22,087 nt of DNA from assembly GCA_045651865.1 (NCBI GenBank), contig JAZRTC010000069.1, positions 1 through 22,087 of the forward strand, in the 5' to 3' direction. Under the pieces are notes generated by a model. That model was not told where the DNA came from. It did not search any database and saw only the letters and a program-made list of their open reading frames with translations. The first letter of the stretch is position 1; each line of letters starts with the position of its first letter. The translations under genes were made by a program, and so were the position numbers. The DNA is from RGIG1959 sp045651865. GTDB lineage: Bacteria > Bacillota > Clostridia > Oscillospirales > Acutalibacteraceae. Shown here piece after piece: positions 6,743 through 13,819 of this stretch.

Positions 6743-7549
6743 TTACTCATGAATCACGATCGTGCCTTCGCTGATGCTGCCACATTCGAGGATACCGCAA
6801 TGAGCCTCACCTTTAATACTGGCATCGCCGCCGATATGGACGCTGCCCGCGTTTATCGATTTGGTGGTGGCATCGCCTTTGACAGTAATGTTACCGCCGG
6901 CGGCACAGTCACCTTTAATGCTGTCGGCGGATAGGTTGTTTTTTGCGGAACAATCACCGGTTACATTTCCGCCGATGGCGATGTTGTTCAGTGCGGCAAC
7001 ATCGCCAATGACTTTGCCGCCGATGCTGGCATTGTTTCCGGGAGCAACATTGCCGTTGATATTGCCCTCCACAGAGACATTACCGTTGGTGGCACACTCA
7101 CCGAGAATGTCACCTGCGACCTCAAGATTGCCGTTCACCACACAGCTTTCGTGCACATTGCCGTGAAGCTCGGCGTTGCCGTGGACAGCAAGACATTCTA
7201 CGGTTTCGGCTTCGATCACGAAAGTGAATTTGCGATGCGCCTCGCCGCTGTCGATCAGTTCGCAACCTTTAAACAATGCCGCATGGTAGTGGTCGTCGTT
7301 ATTCCACGGCAACGCATATGCAATCACCGTGGCGGGCGTTGTGCGCCCAAACAGCTCGTCGATGGTGCAACCGAATATATCAGCAAGGATCGGTAACAAG
7401 GTGATATCGGGCGCACTGCGTGCGGTTTCCCATTTGGATACCGCCTGAAATGTCACGCCGAGTTGTTCAGCGAGTTCCTCTTGTGTGAACTGTCGTTGCT
7501 TGCGGTAGTAAATTAGTTTTTGAGCTATGATCTGGTTGAGATGACTCAT
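6743..7549 (-). CDS. XRE HTH protein fused to a bactofilin-like beta-helix
   Basis: A 268-residue fusion. Residues about 5-66 are an XRE helix-turn-helix (IIAQKLIYYRKQRQFTQEEL, then GVTFQAVSKWETARSAPD). After a linker (about 70-112), residues about 115-268 are a long run of short Gly/Asn-rich turns of the bactofilin/polymer-forming type: GNVSVEGNINGNVAPGNNAS, IGGKVIGDVAALNNIAIGGN and GDCAAGGNITVKGDATTKS. In bactofilins this repeat makes a right-handed beta-helix that polymerises into filaments. Here it could multimerise the regulator or serve as a rigid sensor; that is inference. Nine or so Cys residues are scattered through the protein. The start is ATG 7549, preceded by AAAGGAGGT on the minus strand; the upstream in-frame ATG at 7570 would overlap that site. 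Upstream lie palindromes like the one preceding the neighbouring XRE gene. Confidence 0.88.
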   Translation of the reverse strand: MSHLNQIIAQKLIYYRKQRQFTQEELAEQLGVTFQAVSKWETARSAPDITLLPILADIFGCTIDELFGRTTPATVIAYALPWNNDDHYHAALFKGCELIDSGEAHRKFTFVIEAETVECLAVHGNAELHGNVHESCVVNGNLEVAGDILGECATNGNVSVEGNINGNVAPGNNASIGGKVIGDVAALNNIAIGGNVTGDCSAKNNLSADSIKGDCAAGGNITVKGDATTKSINAGSVHIGGDASIKGEAHCGILECGSISEGTIVIHE

Positions 7550-7574
7550 AAAACGACCTCCTTTTAACATCTTC

Positions 7575-7639
7575 AGTATAGCGTAATTTCGTACGCTGTA
7601 CCATAAAGCAACTGTTGAAACAACTCAACTGTTGGTTGA
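7575..7639 (-). promoter_or_regulatory. Promoter/operator region of the XRE-bactofilin gene
   Basis: A TATACT -10 (7575-7580 on the minus strand) has no convincing -35. Upstream are GTTG-AAA-CAAC (7614-7624) and TCAAC-TGTTG-GTTGA (7625-7639), plus two direct copies of CAACTGTTG at 7609 and 7626 spaced 17 bases. The second palindrome matches the core of the inverted repeat at 6679-6719. This looks like a cluster of regulator binding sites. Confidence 0.6.
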
Positions 7640-7658
7640 AAACAGATAATTAAAGATC

Positions 7659-7691
7659 AGCCTCTGCAAATATATTTGCAGAGGCTGTTTT
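7659..7691. terminator. Terminator after the DUF975 gene
   Basis: A perfect 14-bp palindrome, AGCCTCTGCAAATA joined to TATTTGCAGAGGCT, 12 bases after the minus-strand stop at 7699. The T-run (GTTTTTAT) is on the plus side; on the minus side only CTTTAATT follows, so it is probably bidirectional or mainly blocks plus-strand transcription. Confidence 0.75.
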
Positions 7692-7698
7692 TATCATA

Positions 7699-8499
7699 TT
7701 ATTCGATAACTTCCGTCTCGGGCTCATACGGATACAGCGGCATATTCAACATAGAGGCATTTACCACGCCGCGAGTATATACAGCATCGTATTTGATGTT
7801 ATCAAACAGCATCGCATGAGCGGTGTAGTAGTACGGGTTGACAAAGAAAAGACCGAGAAGTCCGCAGGTGAGGGGGGTGAGAATATACCATCCGATAAAG
7901 CTCAGTTCAAATTTAAAGAGCTCCCATTTCCAACCGTCCATCATCGCTTCACTGATCCGAAGTGCCTGAGAAGCGGGCATTGTCGGGTTTTCATACAGGA
8001 TGTACGGCACCATAGCATAGGAAAACGATTTGATGATACCGGGGATGATCAGGAGTAATGTCCACAGAAAGATGTACACATCCCGAAGCAGCATACCAAG
8101 CATGGTGGTTTTGAAGTGATTGAAACGGGAAAACATCTCGCCGAAATCGGGGTTTTCGCCGCGGCTGTAACGCAAAAACCAACCGCAAAAACCGACATGA
8201 ATGATGTTGGCAACAAAGAACTGGAATGCAAACGCCACCAGCATTGTAATCAGTGCCACGACCGCAATAAAGATCAAGATAGGAAGATAATCAAAATCAA
8301 AGATCTGCGTGCCGAATGAGGGTGAACTCGAATGAATGGTGGGATCCGGATCAAAGTTGCCGAGGTTGAGCGTGATGCCGCCTCCGTTACCTCCGATTGC
8401 ACCGCAAAAGGCCGCCACCAGACAAATCAGCACCGCCATCCAGCGGTTTTGCAACACCCTTGTTTTTGCCGCGGTTTTCAGTCCTGCACGGTCAAACAT
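7699..8499 (-). CDS. DUF975 family integral membrane protein
   Basis: A 266-residue membrane protein. A short basic N-terminus (MFDRAGLKTAAKTRVLQNRW) leads to a first hydrophobic helix (about 20-37), then a Gly/Ser/Pro-rich exposed loop (38-70), and further helices at about 71-103, 139-165, and 196-222. The stretch LLLIIPGIIKSFSYAMVPYI followed by A-LRIS-AMMDGWKWELF and LSFIGWYIL is the DUF975 signature. The family is common in Firmicutes and has no established function; a role in envelope or transport is often guessed. ATG 8499 is chosen because the minus strand carries AAGGAGG nine bases upstream; a longer in-frame start at 8568 would contain the promoter. Monocistronic. Confidence 0.9.
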   Translation of the reverse strand: MFDRAGLKTAAKTRVLQNRWMAVLICLVAAFCGAIGGNGGGITLNLGNFDPDPTIHSSSPSFGTQIFDFDYLPILIFIAVVALITMLVAFAFQFFVANIIHVGFCGWFLRYSRGENPDFGEMFSRFNHFKTTMLGMLLRDVYIFLWTLLLIIPGIIKSFSYAMVPYILYENPTMPASQALRISEAMMDGWKWELFKFELSFIGWYILTPLTCGLLGLFFVNPYYYTAHAMLFDNIKYDAVYTRGVVNASMLNMPLYPYEPETEVIE

Positions 8500-8538
8500 A
8501 CAACATACCTCCTTGATTGGAAACATCCTTATATACCT

Positions 8539-8568
8539 ATTATAACAAACGCAAAAGATGTTCGTCAA
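8539..8568 (-). promoter_or_regulatory. Promoter of the DUF975 gene
   Basis: Minus-strand TTGACG (8563-8568), 18-base spacer, perfect TATAAT (8539-8544) with an extended TGT before the -10. Confidence 0.85.
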
Positions 8569-8675
8569 TCCTCTTTACCAAACGATTGCGACATTTTTCG
8601 CAAAGGAATACGAAAAGACTGATTGTGTGCAGGTGGATTTTGTAAAAAACAGTGGCGGTCAGCAAAGATATATGG

Positions 8676-8681
8676 TATACT
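8676..8681 (+). promoter_or_regulatory. -10 element of the glycosyl hydrolase gene
   Basis: TATACT at 8676-8681, 23 bases before the start codon; no clear -35. AAGGAG at 8689-8694 is the ribosome site. The leader would be short, around 16-18 bases. Confidence 0.5.
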
Positions 8682-8704
8682 AAAAAGCAAGGAGTGATGA
8701 CAGT

Positions 8705-11110
8705 ATGAAACGAGCAGTAATTTTATTATTGGGGGTGATTCTGTTGTGCGGAATGATTCCGACGGCAGTATCGGCAAAGGAACTGACAATAGAAGTGAAC
8801 GGCTATAACTGCACGCGTGATGCGGGTAAGCTGGTCGTGTACACAGATGCGTATGGTGACAGCACGGGCACAAATTTCTGGGGTGCCGAAGCAGTTGTCG
8901 GCAGTGACAACCGCGTAACAGAGATCACGAACGGCAACGCAGAAATTCCCGCGGGCGGCTTTGTGGTGTCGGGACACGACGATGAAAAGGAGGGTGGCAA
9001 ACGGATGAAAACCTGGATTCACCAGAACATCAATATTGGCGACTATGTGCACTTTGATCGCCGTACCACCACGCTGACGGTGTCCGATCAACCGATTGCC
9101 GTAGAATCGCCGTTTTTCTCGTTTGACAATCCCGCAGACGCGGTCAACGCCTCGCGCGGTGAGAATCAGATGATCCTGTATACGCCTGAGTACGGCGCAA
9201 CAACGGGTACGAACGAATACGGCTATGAGGTCGTGGTGGAAGATGGTGTTGTCACGAAACTCGGCGGCAACAATTCGGAAATTCCGCAAAACGGCTATGT
9301 CGTGTCGCTTCACGGATCTACCGCCAAGTGGATGCGTGTGAAGATCGTCAAGGGTATGACTGCGGAATACGACCCCAAAACGCTCAATGTGGTGTTTACA
9401 TACAGCGCCGAGGGACTTCGCAAAGCGGTGACATATTCGTTTGATGAGGCACAGCGTGATATTGATGCGGCGAAGGCGGCATTTGTGTATGCCGATTATG
9501 AGGCGGCACAATCGACGCTGGATGCGCTTCGTGCAGAGTATCAGGCGGTATCCGATGCGTACAACGCCAATAAGAACGATAGTGCGTTTGCGGACGGTTG
9601 TGATGAGATTATTGATCGGGCGGAGGTGCTGTGCAACGCACTGTGCGACAGCTATCCCGTGCAATACCGCGGTGTGTGGATCCGTCCCTCTCAAAAGACT
9701 GCCGCCGAAGTGGATGCCTATGTCAAAGAGCTTCGCGACGCGTGTGTCAACTTCGTCTGCGTCGAGGGCTGGTTTGAAAACGGCGTGATTATGGAAGTGC
9801 CCGAGGGCAGTCTTTTCGGCCGTCATCCCGCATTCAAGTTTGATGTCCTGCAGGCGTATGTTGATGCCTGCCATAAATACGGTATGGAATGTCATCTGTG
9901 GATGCCGATTATGTGCATCGGCAGTTCGATCGACAACGGCTATGAGGAGCGCACTGTCCCGGGTCAGCGCGAGGAGTGGCTGTCGCTCAATCAGATGGGT
10001 CTGCCGTATAACAAGGACGGCTTTATGATGATTGATCCCGCCAATGACGAAGCAAAGGCATATCTGCTGGAGTTCTATAAATACATTGTGACGACATACG
10101 ATATCGATTGCTTTGAAATGGATTATATCCGCTATTATGTGAATACGGACGAAGCGGACTTTGGCTACACCGAGGCGGCATTTGCAGGCTTTGAAAAGGC
10201 ATACGGCTATGGTGTGACGCCGAAATATGATCGCGAAGCCGCGTATTGGGAGGATTGGTGTCAGTACCGCCGTGACTGCGTCACGCAGTGGGTGCGCGAT
10301 ATCCGCGCGATGCTCGACAGCACGGCGCCTGATGTGGTGCTGGCGGCAGATGTGGCGTTCCCGTTCTCGCACGCACTCGATGCGGTGTATCAGGAGTTCC
10401 CCAAGTGGCTGGAGGAAGGGTTGATCGATATCCTTCATCCGATGGCATACGGCGACGGCTACGGCGAGCAGATCCGCAAAGCGGTTGAGCTCGGCGGTGA
10501 GCGTTGCATGGTCGTGACGGGTCTCGGTGCACAGATGGATATTCTCGGTGCCAAAGAACTCGAGCGTCAGGCACGCGAGAACAATTCCTACGGGGCATAC
10601 GGCGAATGTTATTTTGAGGCAAAAGCGTATCTTGCCGATCAGGTTGCCCCTCTGGCAAAGCAGACGGTATATCGCAACGAGGCGATGCCGCTGTTCCTGG
10701 ATACAAGTGCTTCGGTTGCCGCGACACTGGACTATATGAGCGGGCGCATTGACGAGATCATCCTGCCTTTGGGCGGTATGACCGAAGCCGAGGCAACGGC
10801 TGTCAAAGCCGCCATCGCCGCCGCAAAGGAAGCGGGCAACGAAAAGGCACTGTCTAAATTGCAGGATGCAGTTTCGTCGGTGGCAAACGAACAGGCAAAG
10901 CAGGTGCTTTCCAAAGACCTCGAACGCGCCGTGCGCATTGTCAGGATGGCAGACACCTCGAAAAAGTCTCCGTCTGCCAACGCGGGGGAGAGCGGCAAAT
11001 GGTTCAAGACACCGCTCGCGTGGCTCGCTGTCGGTGCGGCGGCACTCGCCGTTGCAGCGGTGACTGCGGCAGTGATCATCTGCAAGCCGAAAAAGAAGAA
11101 CGATAAATAA
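8705..11110 (+). CDS. Membrane-anchored family-10-like glycosyl hydrolase (GHL10/DUF187)
   Basis: An 801-residue surface enzyme. A signal peptide (1-24, MKRAVILLLGVILLCGMIPT, AVSA cleavage site) precedes two copies of a beta module (about 30-130 and 150-235) that share YT..YG..TGTN, the E-V/VV strand pair, IP..G(F/Y)VVS.H and a final basic strand. Residues 240-318 are helical. Residues about 320-640 form a (beta/alpha)8-like GHL10 domain: YRGVWIRPS, VDACHKYGMECHLWMP, IDPANDEAKAYLLEFYKYIV, and DIDCFEMDYIRYY, which holds the acidic residues typical of the active-site strand. A helical region (655-750) is followed by one transmembrane helix (about 766-787) and a basic tail KPKKKNDK, so it is anchored outside the cell with a short cytoplasmic end. 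GHL10 proteins are thought to act on cell-wall or exopolysaccharide glycans; substrate here is unknown. The start has AAGGAG ten bases upstream. Confidence 0.9.
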   Translation: MKRAVILLLGVILLCGMIPTAVSAKELTIEVNGYNCTRDAGKLVVYTDAYGDSTGTNFWGAEAVVGSDNRVTEITNGNAEIPAGGFVVSGHDDEKEGGKRMKTWIHQNINIGDYVHFDRRTTTLTVSDQPIAVESPFFSFDNPADAVNASRGENQMILYTPEYGATTGTNEYGYEVVVEDGVVTKLGGNNSEIPQNGYVVSLHGSTAKWMRVKIVKGMTAEYDPKTLNVVFTYSAEGLRKAVTYSFDEAQRDIDAAKAAFVYADYEAAQSTLDALRAEYQAVSDAYNANKNDSAFADGCDEIIDRAEVLCNALCDSYPVQYRGVWIRPSQKTAAEVDAYVKELRDACVNFVCVEGWFENGVIMEVPEGSLFGRHPAFKFDVLQAYVDACHKYGMECHLWMPIMCIGSSIDNGYEERTVPGQREEWLSLNQMGLPYNKDGFMMIDPANDEAKAYLLEFYKYIVTTYDIDCFEMDYIRYYVNTDEADFGYTEAAFAGFEKAYGYGVTPKYDREAAYWEDWCQYRRDCVTQWVRDIRAMLDSTAPDVVLAADVAFPFSHALDAVYQEFPKWLEEGLIDILHPMAYGDGYGEQIRKAVELGGERCMVVTGLGAQMDILGAKELERQARENNSYGAYGECYFEAKAYLADQVAPLAKQTVYRNEAMPLFLDTSASVAATLDYMSGRIDEIILPLGGMTEAEATAVKAAIAAAKEAGNEKALSKLQDAVSSVANEQAKQVLSKDLERAVRIVRMADTSKKSPSANAGESGKWFKTPLAWLAVGAAALAVAAVTAAVIICKPKKKNDK

Positions 11111-11112
11111 AC

Positions 11113-11151
11113 AAACAGGTCGATGCTTGTTGTAAGCATCGACCTGTTTTT
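11113..11151 (+). terminator. Terminator of the glycosyl hydrolase gene
   Basis: A perfect 16-bp stem AAACAGGTCGATGCTT / AAGCATCGACCTGTTT (11113-11128 with 11134-11149) with GTTGT loop and a T-run (TTTTT). The A-rich left flank makes it usable on the minus strand too, for the convergent small gene at 11162. Confidence 0.95.
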
Positions 11152-11161
11152 ATGTTTAGAT

Positions 11162-11344
11162 TTATTTGGATTGTTTATAGCATTTCAAAGCAATACCGTA
11201 CAAGATGATCGCCGCTAATAAAAACGGAACGGTCAGAAAATACAATGCAGGGGAAAGCTCCGTAAAGCGGTTGAGTAGATTGAGGATAACACCGACAAGC
11301 AGACAGATTCCCGCAATCAGATTGAGTATTTGATATGTTTTCAT
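11162..11344 (-). CDS. Small two-helix membrane protein
   Basis: A 60-residue protein with two hydrophobic helices: about residues 6-24 (ILNLIAGICLLVGVILNLL) and 33-53 (ALYFLTVPFLLAAIILYGIA), joined by a short polar loop (NRFTELSP) and ended by a basic tail (KCYKQSK). No family is recognised. It is supported as real by AAGGAGG eight bases upstream of the ATG, a very good promoter (TTGCAT-17-TATAAT) and a shared terminator with the convergent hydrolase gene. Function unknown. Confidence 0.8.
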   Translation of the reverse strand: MKTYQILNLIAGICLLVGVILNLLNRFTELSPALYFLTVPFLLAAIILYGIALKCYKQSK

Positions 11345-11363
11345 AAGCTTCGCCTCCTTGAGT

Positions 11364-11409
11364 GTAGAATTTCTACGAATATTATAACATTAACGCTTAA
11401 ACAATGCAA
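11364..11409 (-). promoter_or_regulatory. Promoter of the small membrane gene with start-site palindrome
   Basis: Minus-strand TTGCAT (11404-11409), 17 bases, TATAAT (11381-11386) with extended TGT. A GTAGAA-A-TTCTAC palindrome (11364-11376) covers the expected transcription start, a common position for a repressor operator. Confidence 0.75.
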
Positions 11410-11414
11410 GTAAA

Positions 11415-11583
11415 GTGAAATCGTGCTAACGCACGGTGAAATCAAAGGCTTTCGCCTTTGGTGAAATCGAATCCTTGCGGTTTCGGTGAAATTAAATCCG
11501 TCCCCTGACCCGACGAAGTCGGATTTCACCACATAGTGATTTCACCCACCGAAGATGGATTTATCCCGTCCGTTAGGACGGAT
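11415..11583. repeat. GTGAAATC-hairpin repeat element
   Basis: A non-coding block built from the word GTGAAATC (11415, 11436, 11461 and GTGAAATT at 11486) and its complement GATTTCAC (11522, 11538). Each gap holds a small hairpin: GTGC-TAAC-GCAC, AAAGGC-TTTC-GCCTTT, GAATCC-TTGC-GGTTTC (one mismatch), CCGAC-GAA-GTCGG and CCGTCC-GTTA-GGACGG. Forward words on the left and reverse words on the right can pair and close a multi-branched structure. It resembles the interspersed hairpin repeats I recall from related Clostridia. No open frame or transposase is present. Confidence 0.75.
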
Positions 11584-11589
11584 TTAGTT

Positions 11590-11630
11590 GAAAAAGAAAA
11601 GACACGCTAAAAGCGTGTCTTTTCTTTTTC
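11590..11630 (-). terminator. Terminator of the tRNA cluster
   Basis: A perfect 19-bp stem (11590-11608 with 11612-11630) with a 3-nt loop and a T-rich right arm on the minus strand (CTTTTCTTTTTC). It begins one base after the encoded CCA of tRNA-Cys. Confidence 0.92.
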
Positions 11631-11705
11631 TGGAGGTGGCACCCGGATTTGAACCGGGGAATCAGGGTTTTGCAGACCCACGCCTTACCACTTGGCTATG
11701 CCACC
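11631..11705 (-). tRNA. tRNA-Cys (GCA)
   Basis: The minus strand starts GGTGGCATAGCCAAGTGG and folds into a cloverleaf with acceptor stem GGTGGCA / TGCCACC. The anticodon loop is CTGCAAA, giving GCA (Cys). The T arm is CCCGG-TTCAAAT-CCGGG and the 3' CCA is encoded at 11631-11633. It is the last gene of the cluster. Confidence 0.96.
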
Positions 11706-11738
11706 GTGTAAAAAAGGCGTCTGTTGACGCCTTTTCTT

Positions 11739-11814
11739 TGGAGCGGCTTACGAGGCTCGAACTCGCTACCTCCACCTTGGCAAGGTGGCGCTCTACCAGA
11801 TGAGCTAAAGCCGC
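11739..11814 (-). tRNA. tRNA-Gly (GCC)
   Basis: Minus strand begins GCGGCTTTAGCTCATCTGG. Acceptor GCGGCTT / AAGCCGC, anticodon stem CCACC / GGTGG around loop TTGCCAA (anticodon GCC, Gly), T loop TTCGAGC, and encoded CCA at 11739-11741. Confidence 0.96.
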
Positions 11815-11819
11815 AAAAA

Positions 11820-11895
11820 TGGTGCCTCCGATCGGAATCGAACCAATGACACGGGGATTTTCAGTCCCCTGCTCTACCAACTGAGCTACAGAGGC
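11820..11895 (-). tRNA. tRNA-Phe (GAA)
   Basis: Minus strand begins GCCTCTGTAGCTCAGTTGG. Anticodon stem GGGGA/TCCCC region around loop CTGAAAA (anticodon GAA, Phe), T loop TTCGATT, encoded CCA at 11820-11822. The acceptor stem contains one G-U pair. Confidence 0.96.
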
Positions 11896-11900
11896 AAATG

Positions 11901-11977
11901 TGGCGACCCGGAACGGGCTCGAACCGTCGACCTCCAGCGTGACAGGCTGGCGTTCTAACCAGCTGAACTACCGGGCC
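11901..11977 (-). tRNA. tRNA-Asp (GTC)
   Basis: Minus strand begins GGCCCGGTAGTTCAGCTGG. Anticodon stem CCAGC / GCTGG around loop CTGTCAC (anticodon GTC, Asp). The discriminator is G, as expected for Asp identity, and the CCA is encoded (11901-11903). Length 77 nt. Confidence 0.96.
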
Positions 11978-11992
11978 ACATTTAAAAAAGGA

Positions 11993-12068
11993 TGGTGGGA
12001 ACAACAGGGCTCGAACCTGTGACCCCCTGCTTGTAAGGCAGGTGCTCTCCCAGCTGAGCTATGCTCCC
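11993..12068 (-). tRNA. tRNA-Val (TAC)
   Basis: Minus strand begins GGGAGCATAGCTCAGCTGG. Anticodon stem CCTGC / GCAGG around loop CTTACAA (anticodon TAC, Val), T loop TTCGAGC, encoded CCA at 11993-11995. First gene of the cluster, 30 bases from the -10 of its promoter. Confidence 0.96.
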
Positions 12069-12098
12069 GAAGGTGTCGTGTCTCTCGCGACGACCTAT

Positions 12099-12127
12099 AT
12101 GATACTATATCCTTTCCGAAATGTCAA
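12099..12127 (-). promoter_or_regulatory. Promoter of the tRNA cluster
   Basis: Minus-strand TTGACA (12122-12127), 17 bases, TATCAT (12099-12104). It starts 20 bases after the stop of the Hsp33 gene; no hairpin separates them, so readthrough from that operon is possible. Confidence 0.85.
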
Positions 12128-12146
12128 CACCAAATTTGATATTTTT

Positions 12147-13022
12147 TTAATTTTTTTTCAAAATCTCCTGCAGATCGCTTTCAGTGAAGCGATAAACCGC
12201 GTCGCAAAACTGGCAGGTGGTCTCCACAATGCCGTTTTCGTCGGGCAATTCCAGCAGTTCCTCGGGCTTAAGCGTGATGAGCGCGCGCTCAACGCGTTCC
12301 TTTGAACAATTGCAACGGTAGGTCGGTTCGTATTCGTCGAGGATCTCCACATCAAAACCTTCGAGTGCTTTGCGTACAATTTCCTCAGGGGTCAACCCTT
12401 CGCTGAGCATGGTCGTCATCGGCGGAAGCGCGGCGATATTTTTCTCCACCTGATCGATCACCGATTCGGGGCAGAAGGGAAGAAGCTGAAGAAGCAGTCC
12501 GCCTGCGGCTTTGACGGTGAGGTCGGGATTGACCAGCACACCGAGCGCACACACAGTCGGTGTTTGCTCGCTTTGCGCATAATAGGTGGTGATGTCTTCG
12601 GCAATCTCGCCCGTGACCAGCGGCACACAACCGACATACGGCTCGGTAGCACCGGTGTCTCTTAATACATATAAGAAGCCGTCAGTGCCGAGCGCGCCGC
12701 TGACATCCAGCTTGCCGTTGGGTTTGAGCGGAATCTCCACGATCGGCTGTTGTGCGTAGCCTCGCACGAAACCTTCGCTGTCGGATACGGCGGTGATGAC
12801 GCCGGCGGGGCCGCCGCCGTTGATTTTCAGTGTTACGGTGTCGTCGCGACCTTTTAACATCACGCCCATCATCGACGAGGCGGTCAGCAACCGACCGAGT
12901 GCCGCTGTGACAACAGCAGAGGTCTGATGGATCTGCTCGGCGCGAGCAACAATATCGGTGGAATCGAGCACCATCGCCATCACGCAGGCAGAGGAGTCGA
13001 TGCAACGGATCAGTTTACCCAT
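12147..13022 (-). CDS. hslO: Redox-regulated molecular chaperone Hsp33
   Basis: A 291-residue cytoplasmic holdase that protects proteins during oxidative stress. The N-terminal substrate-binding fold opens IRCIDSSACVMAMVLDSTDI and contains the conserved GVITAVSDSEGFVRGYAQQP stretch and KLDVSGALG. The C-terminal redox switch has four zinc-ligand Cys as CxC (YRCNCSKERV, about residues 236-238) and CxxC (TTCQFCDAVY, about 269-272). In the family these release zinc and form disulfides on activation. Length is normal. The ribosome site AGGAG is 12 bases from the ATG, longer than usual. It is the third gene of the operon after the methyltransferase (44-base gap). No obvious terminator follows; the tRNA promoter lies directly downstream. 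Confidence 0.97.
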   Translation of the reverse strand: MGKLIRCIDSSACVMAMVLDSTDIVARAEQIHQTSAVVTAALGRLLTASSMMGVMLKGRDDTVTLKINGGGPAGVITAVSDSEGFVRGYAQQPIVEIPLKPNGKLDVSGALGTDGFLYVLRDTGATEPYVGCVPLVTGEIAEDITTYYAQSEQTPTVCALGVLVNPDLTVKAAGGLLLQLLPFCPESVIDQVEKNIAALPPMTTMLSEGLTPEEIVRKALEGFDVEILDEYEPTYRCNCSKERVERALITLKPEELLELPDENGIVETTCQFCDAVYRFTESDLQEILKKN

Positions 13023-13066
13023 AGTAATGATATTCTCCTATATACTATATTATGTATGCGTTCTGA

Positions 13067-13819
13067 TTATGTGTACTCTTCGGCAGGACGCATATTCTGT
13101 GCCACAATGACCCAGCGGTCGCAATCCTCCTGCGGTGCATCCTCGGTCATATCTTCATAGACGGCGAGCGGAGTAAAACCCGCTTCCTCCAGAAGTTTGT
13201 ACCAGGTGTTCAGCGTATAGGCGCGTTCACGCACGGTATCGCTTGTGCGCTCATAGCGGCCGTCCTCGCATTCCCGGAAGAAATCGAGCGCCATGTCCAC
13301 CGTGCAGGTTTTATCGTTGACGCTGTTCTGCCATACGCACAGCACCTCATCGTCCTCCAGAACAAAGGTATTGTTGCCAAGGGTGTGGCGATGCTTGTGC
13401 GGTGTGTTGACATCAAAGATGAGCAGACCTTGCGGTGCAATGAACAGCCGTAAACGCGCAAAGACCGCCGACAGGTCGGCGGTTCTCAGCAAATGATTCA
13501 GGCTGTCCATTGTACATACCGCGCCGTCTGTAACATCGTACAGGTCAAGTTCCCGCATATCCTGACACAGTAGCAGGCTGTCGGGGCATTTTTCCGCCGC
13601 GAGCGCCAACATATCCTGTGACAGGTCCACGCCGACCATATCCAGTCCGCGCGCACACAGTGCGGCGGTCAGACTGCCGCTGCCGCACGCCAGATCAAGC
13701 AAGGTATGCGGTTTAGAGCCGTGCTTGCGAAACAGCGACAGCAGATAATCGGCACGGTCATTGTAATCGGTGTCCATCAGGCGGTCATAGCATTCAGCTA
13801 AGGCGCGGTAATCGTTCAT
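13067..13819 (-). CDS. Class I SAM-dependent methyltransferase
   Basis: A 250-residue cytoplasmic enzyme of the Rossmann-fold methyltransferase type. Motif I is LLDLACGSGSLTAALCARG (about 40-58), followed by the acidic end of strand 2 GVDLSQDMLALA, then CQDMRELDL and TMDSLNHLLR. The N-terminus YRALAECYDRLM is typical of the small methyltransferases often annotated as Methyltransf_25 in Firmicutes. The methylated substrate cannot be told. Its ATG overlaps the stop of the upstream TrpR-like gene as ATGA (13816-13819), so translation is probably coupled. Hsp33 follows 44 bases downstream. Possible roles include rRNA, protein or small-molecule methylation; the operon partners do not settle this. 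Confidence 0.9.
   Translation of the reverse strand: MNDYRALAECYDRLMDTDYNDRADYLLSLFRKHGSKPHTLLDLACGSGSLTAALCARGLDMVGVDLSQDMLALAAEKCPDSLLLCQDMRELDLYDVTDGAVCTMDSLNHLLRTADLSAVFARLRLFIAPQGLLIFDVNTPHKHRHTLGNNTFVLEDDEVLCVWQNSVNDKTCTVDMALDFFRECEDGRYERTSDTVRERAYTLNTWYKLLEEAGFTPLAVYEDMTEDAPQEDCDRWVIVAQNMRPAEEYT

Noticed and set aside
8726..10438. 570-codon minus-strand open frame inside the glycosyl hydrolase gene
   Set aside because: The plus-strand protein has a signal peptide, recognised domains and an anchor; the antisense frame has His/Arg-rich composition typical of a shadow.
11415..11583. CRISPR array suggested by the regularly spaced 8-mer
   Set aside because: The repeated word is only 8 bases, changes orientation, and the gaps are self-complementary hairpins, not unique spacers.
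11588..11880. Open frames across the tRNA cluster on both strands
   Set aside because: They are translations of tRNA genes; these are known spurious calls.
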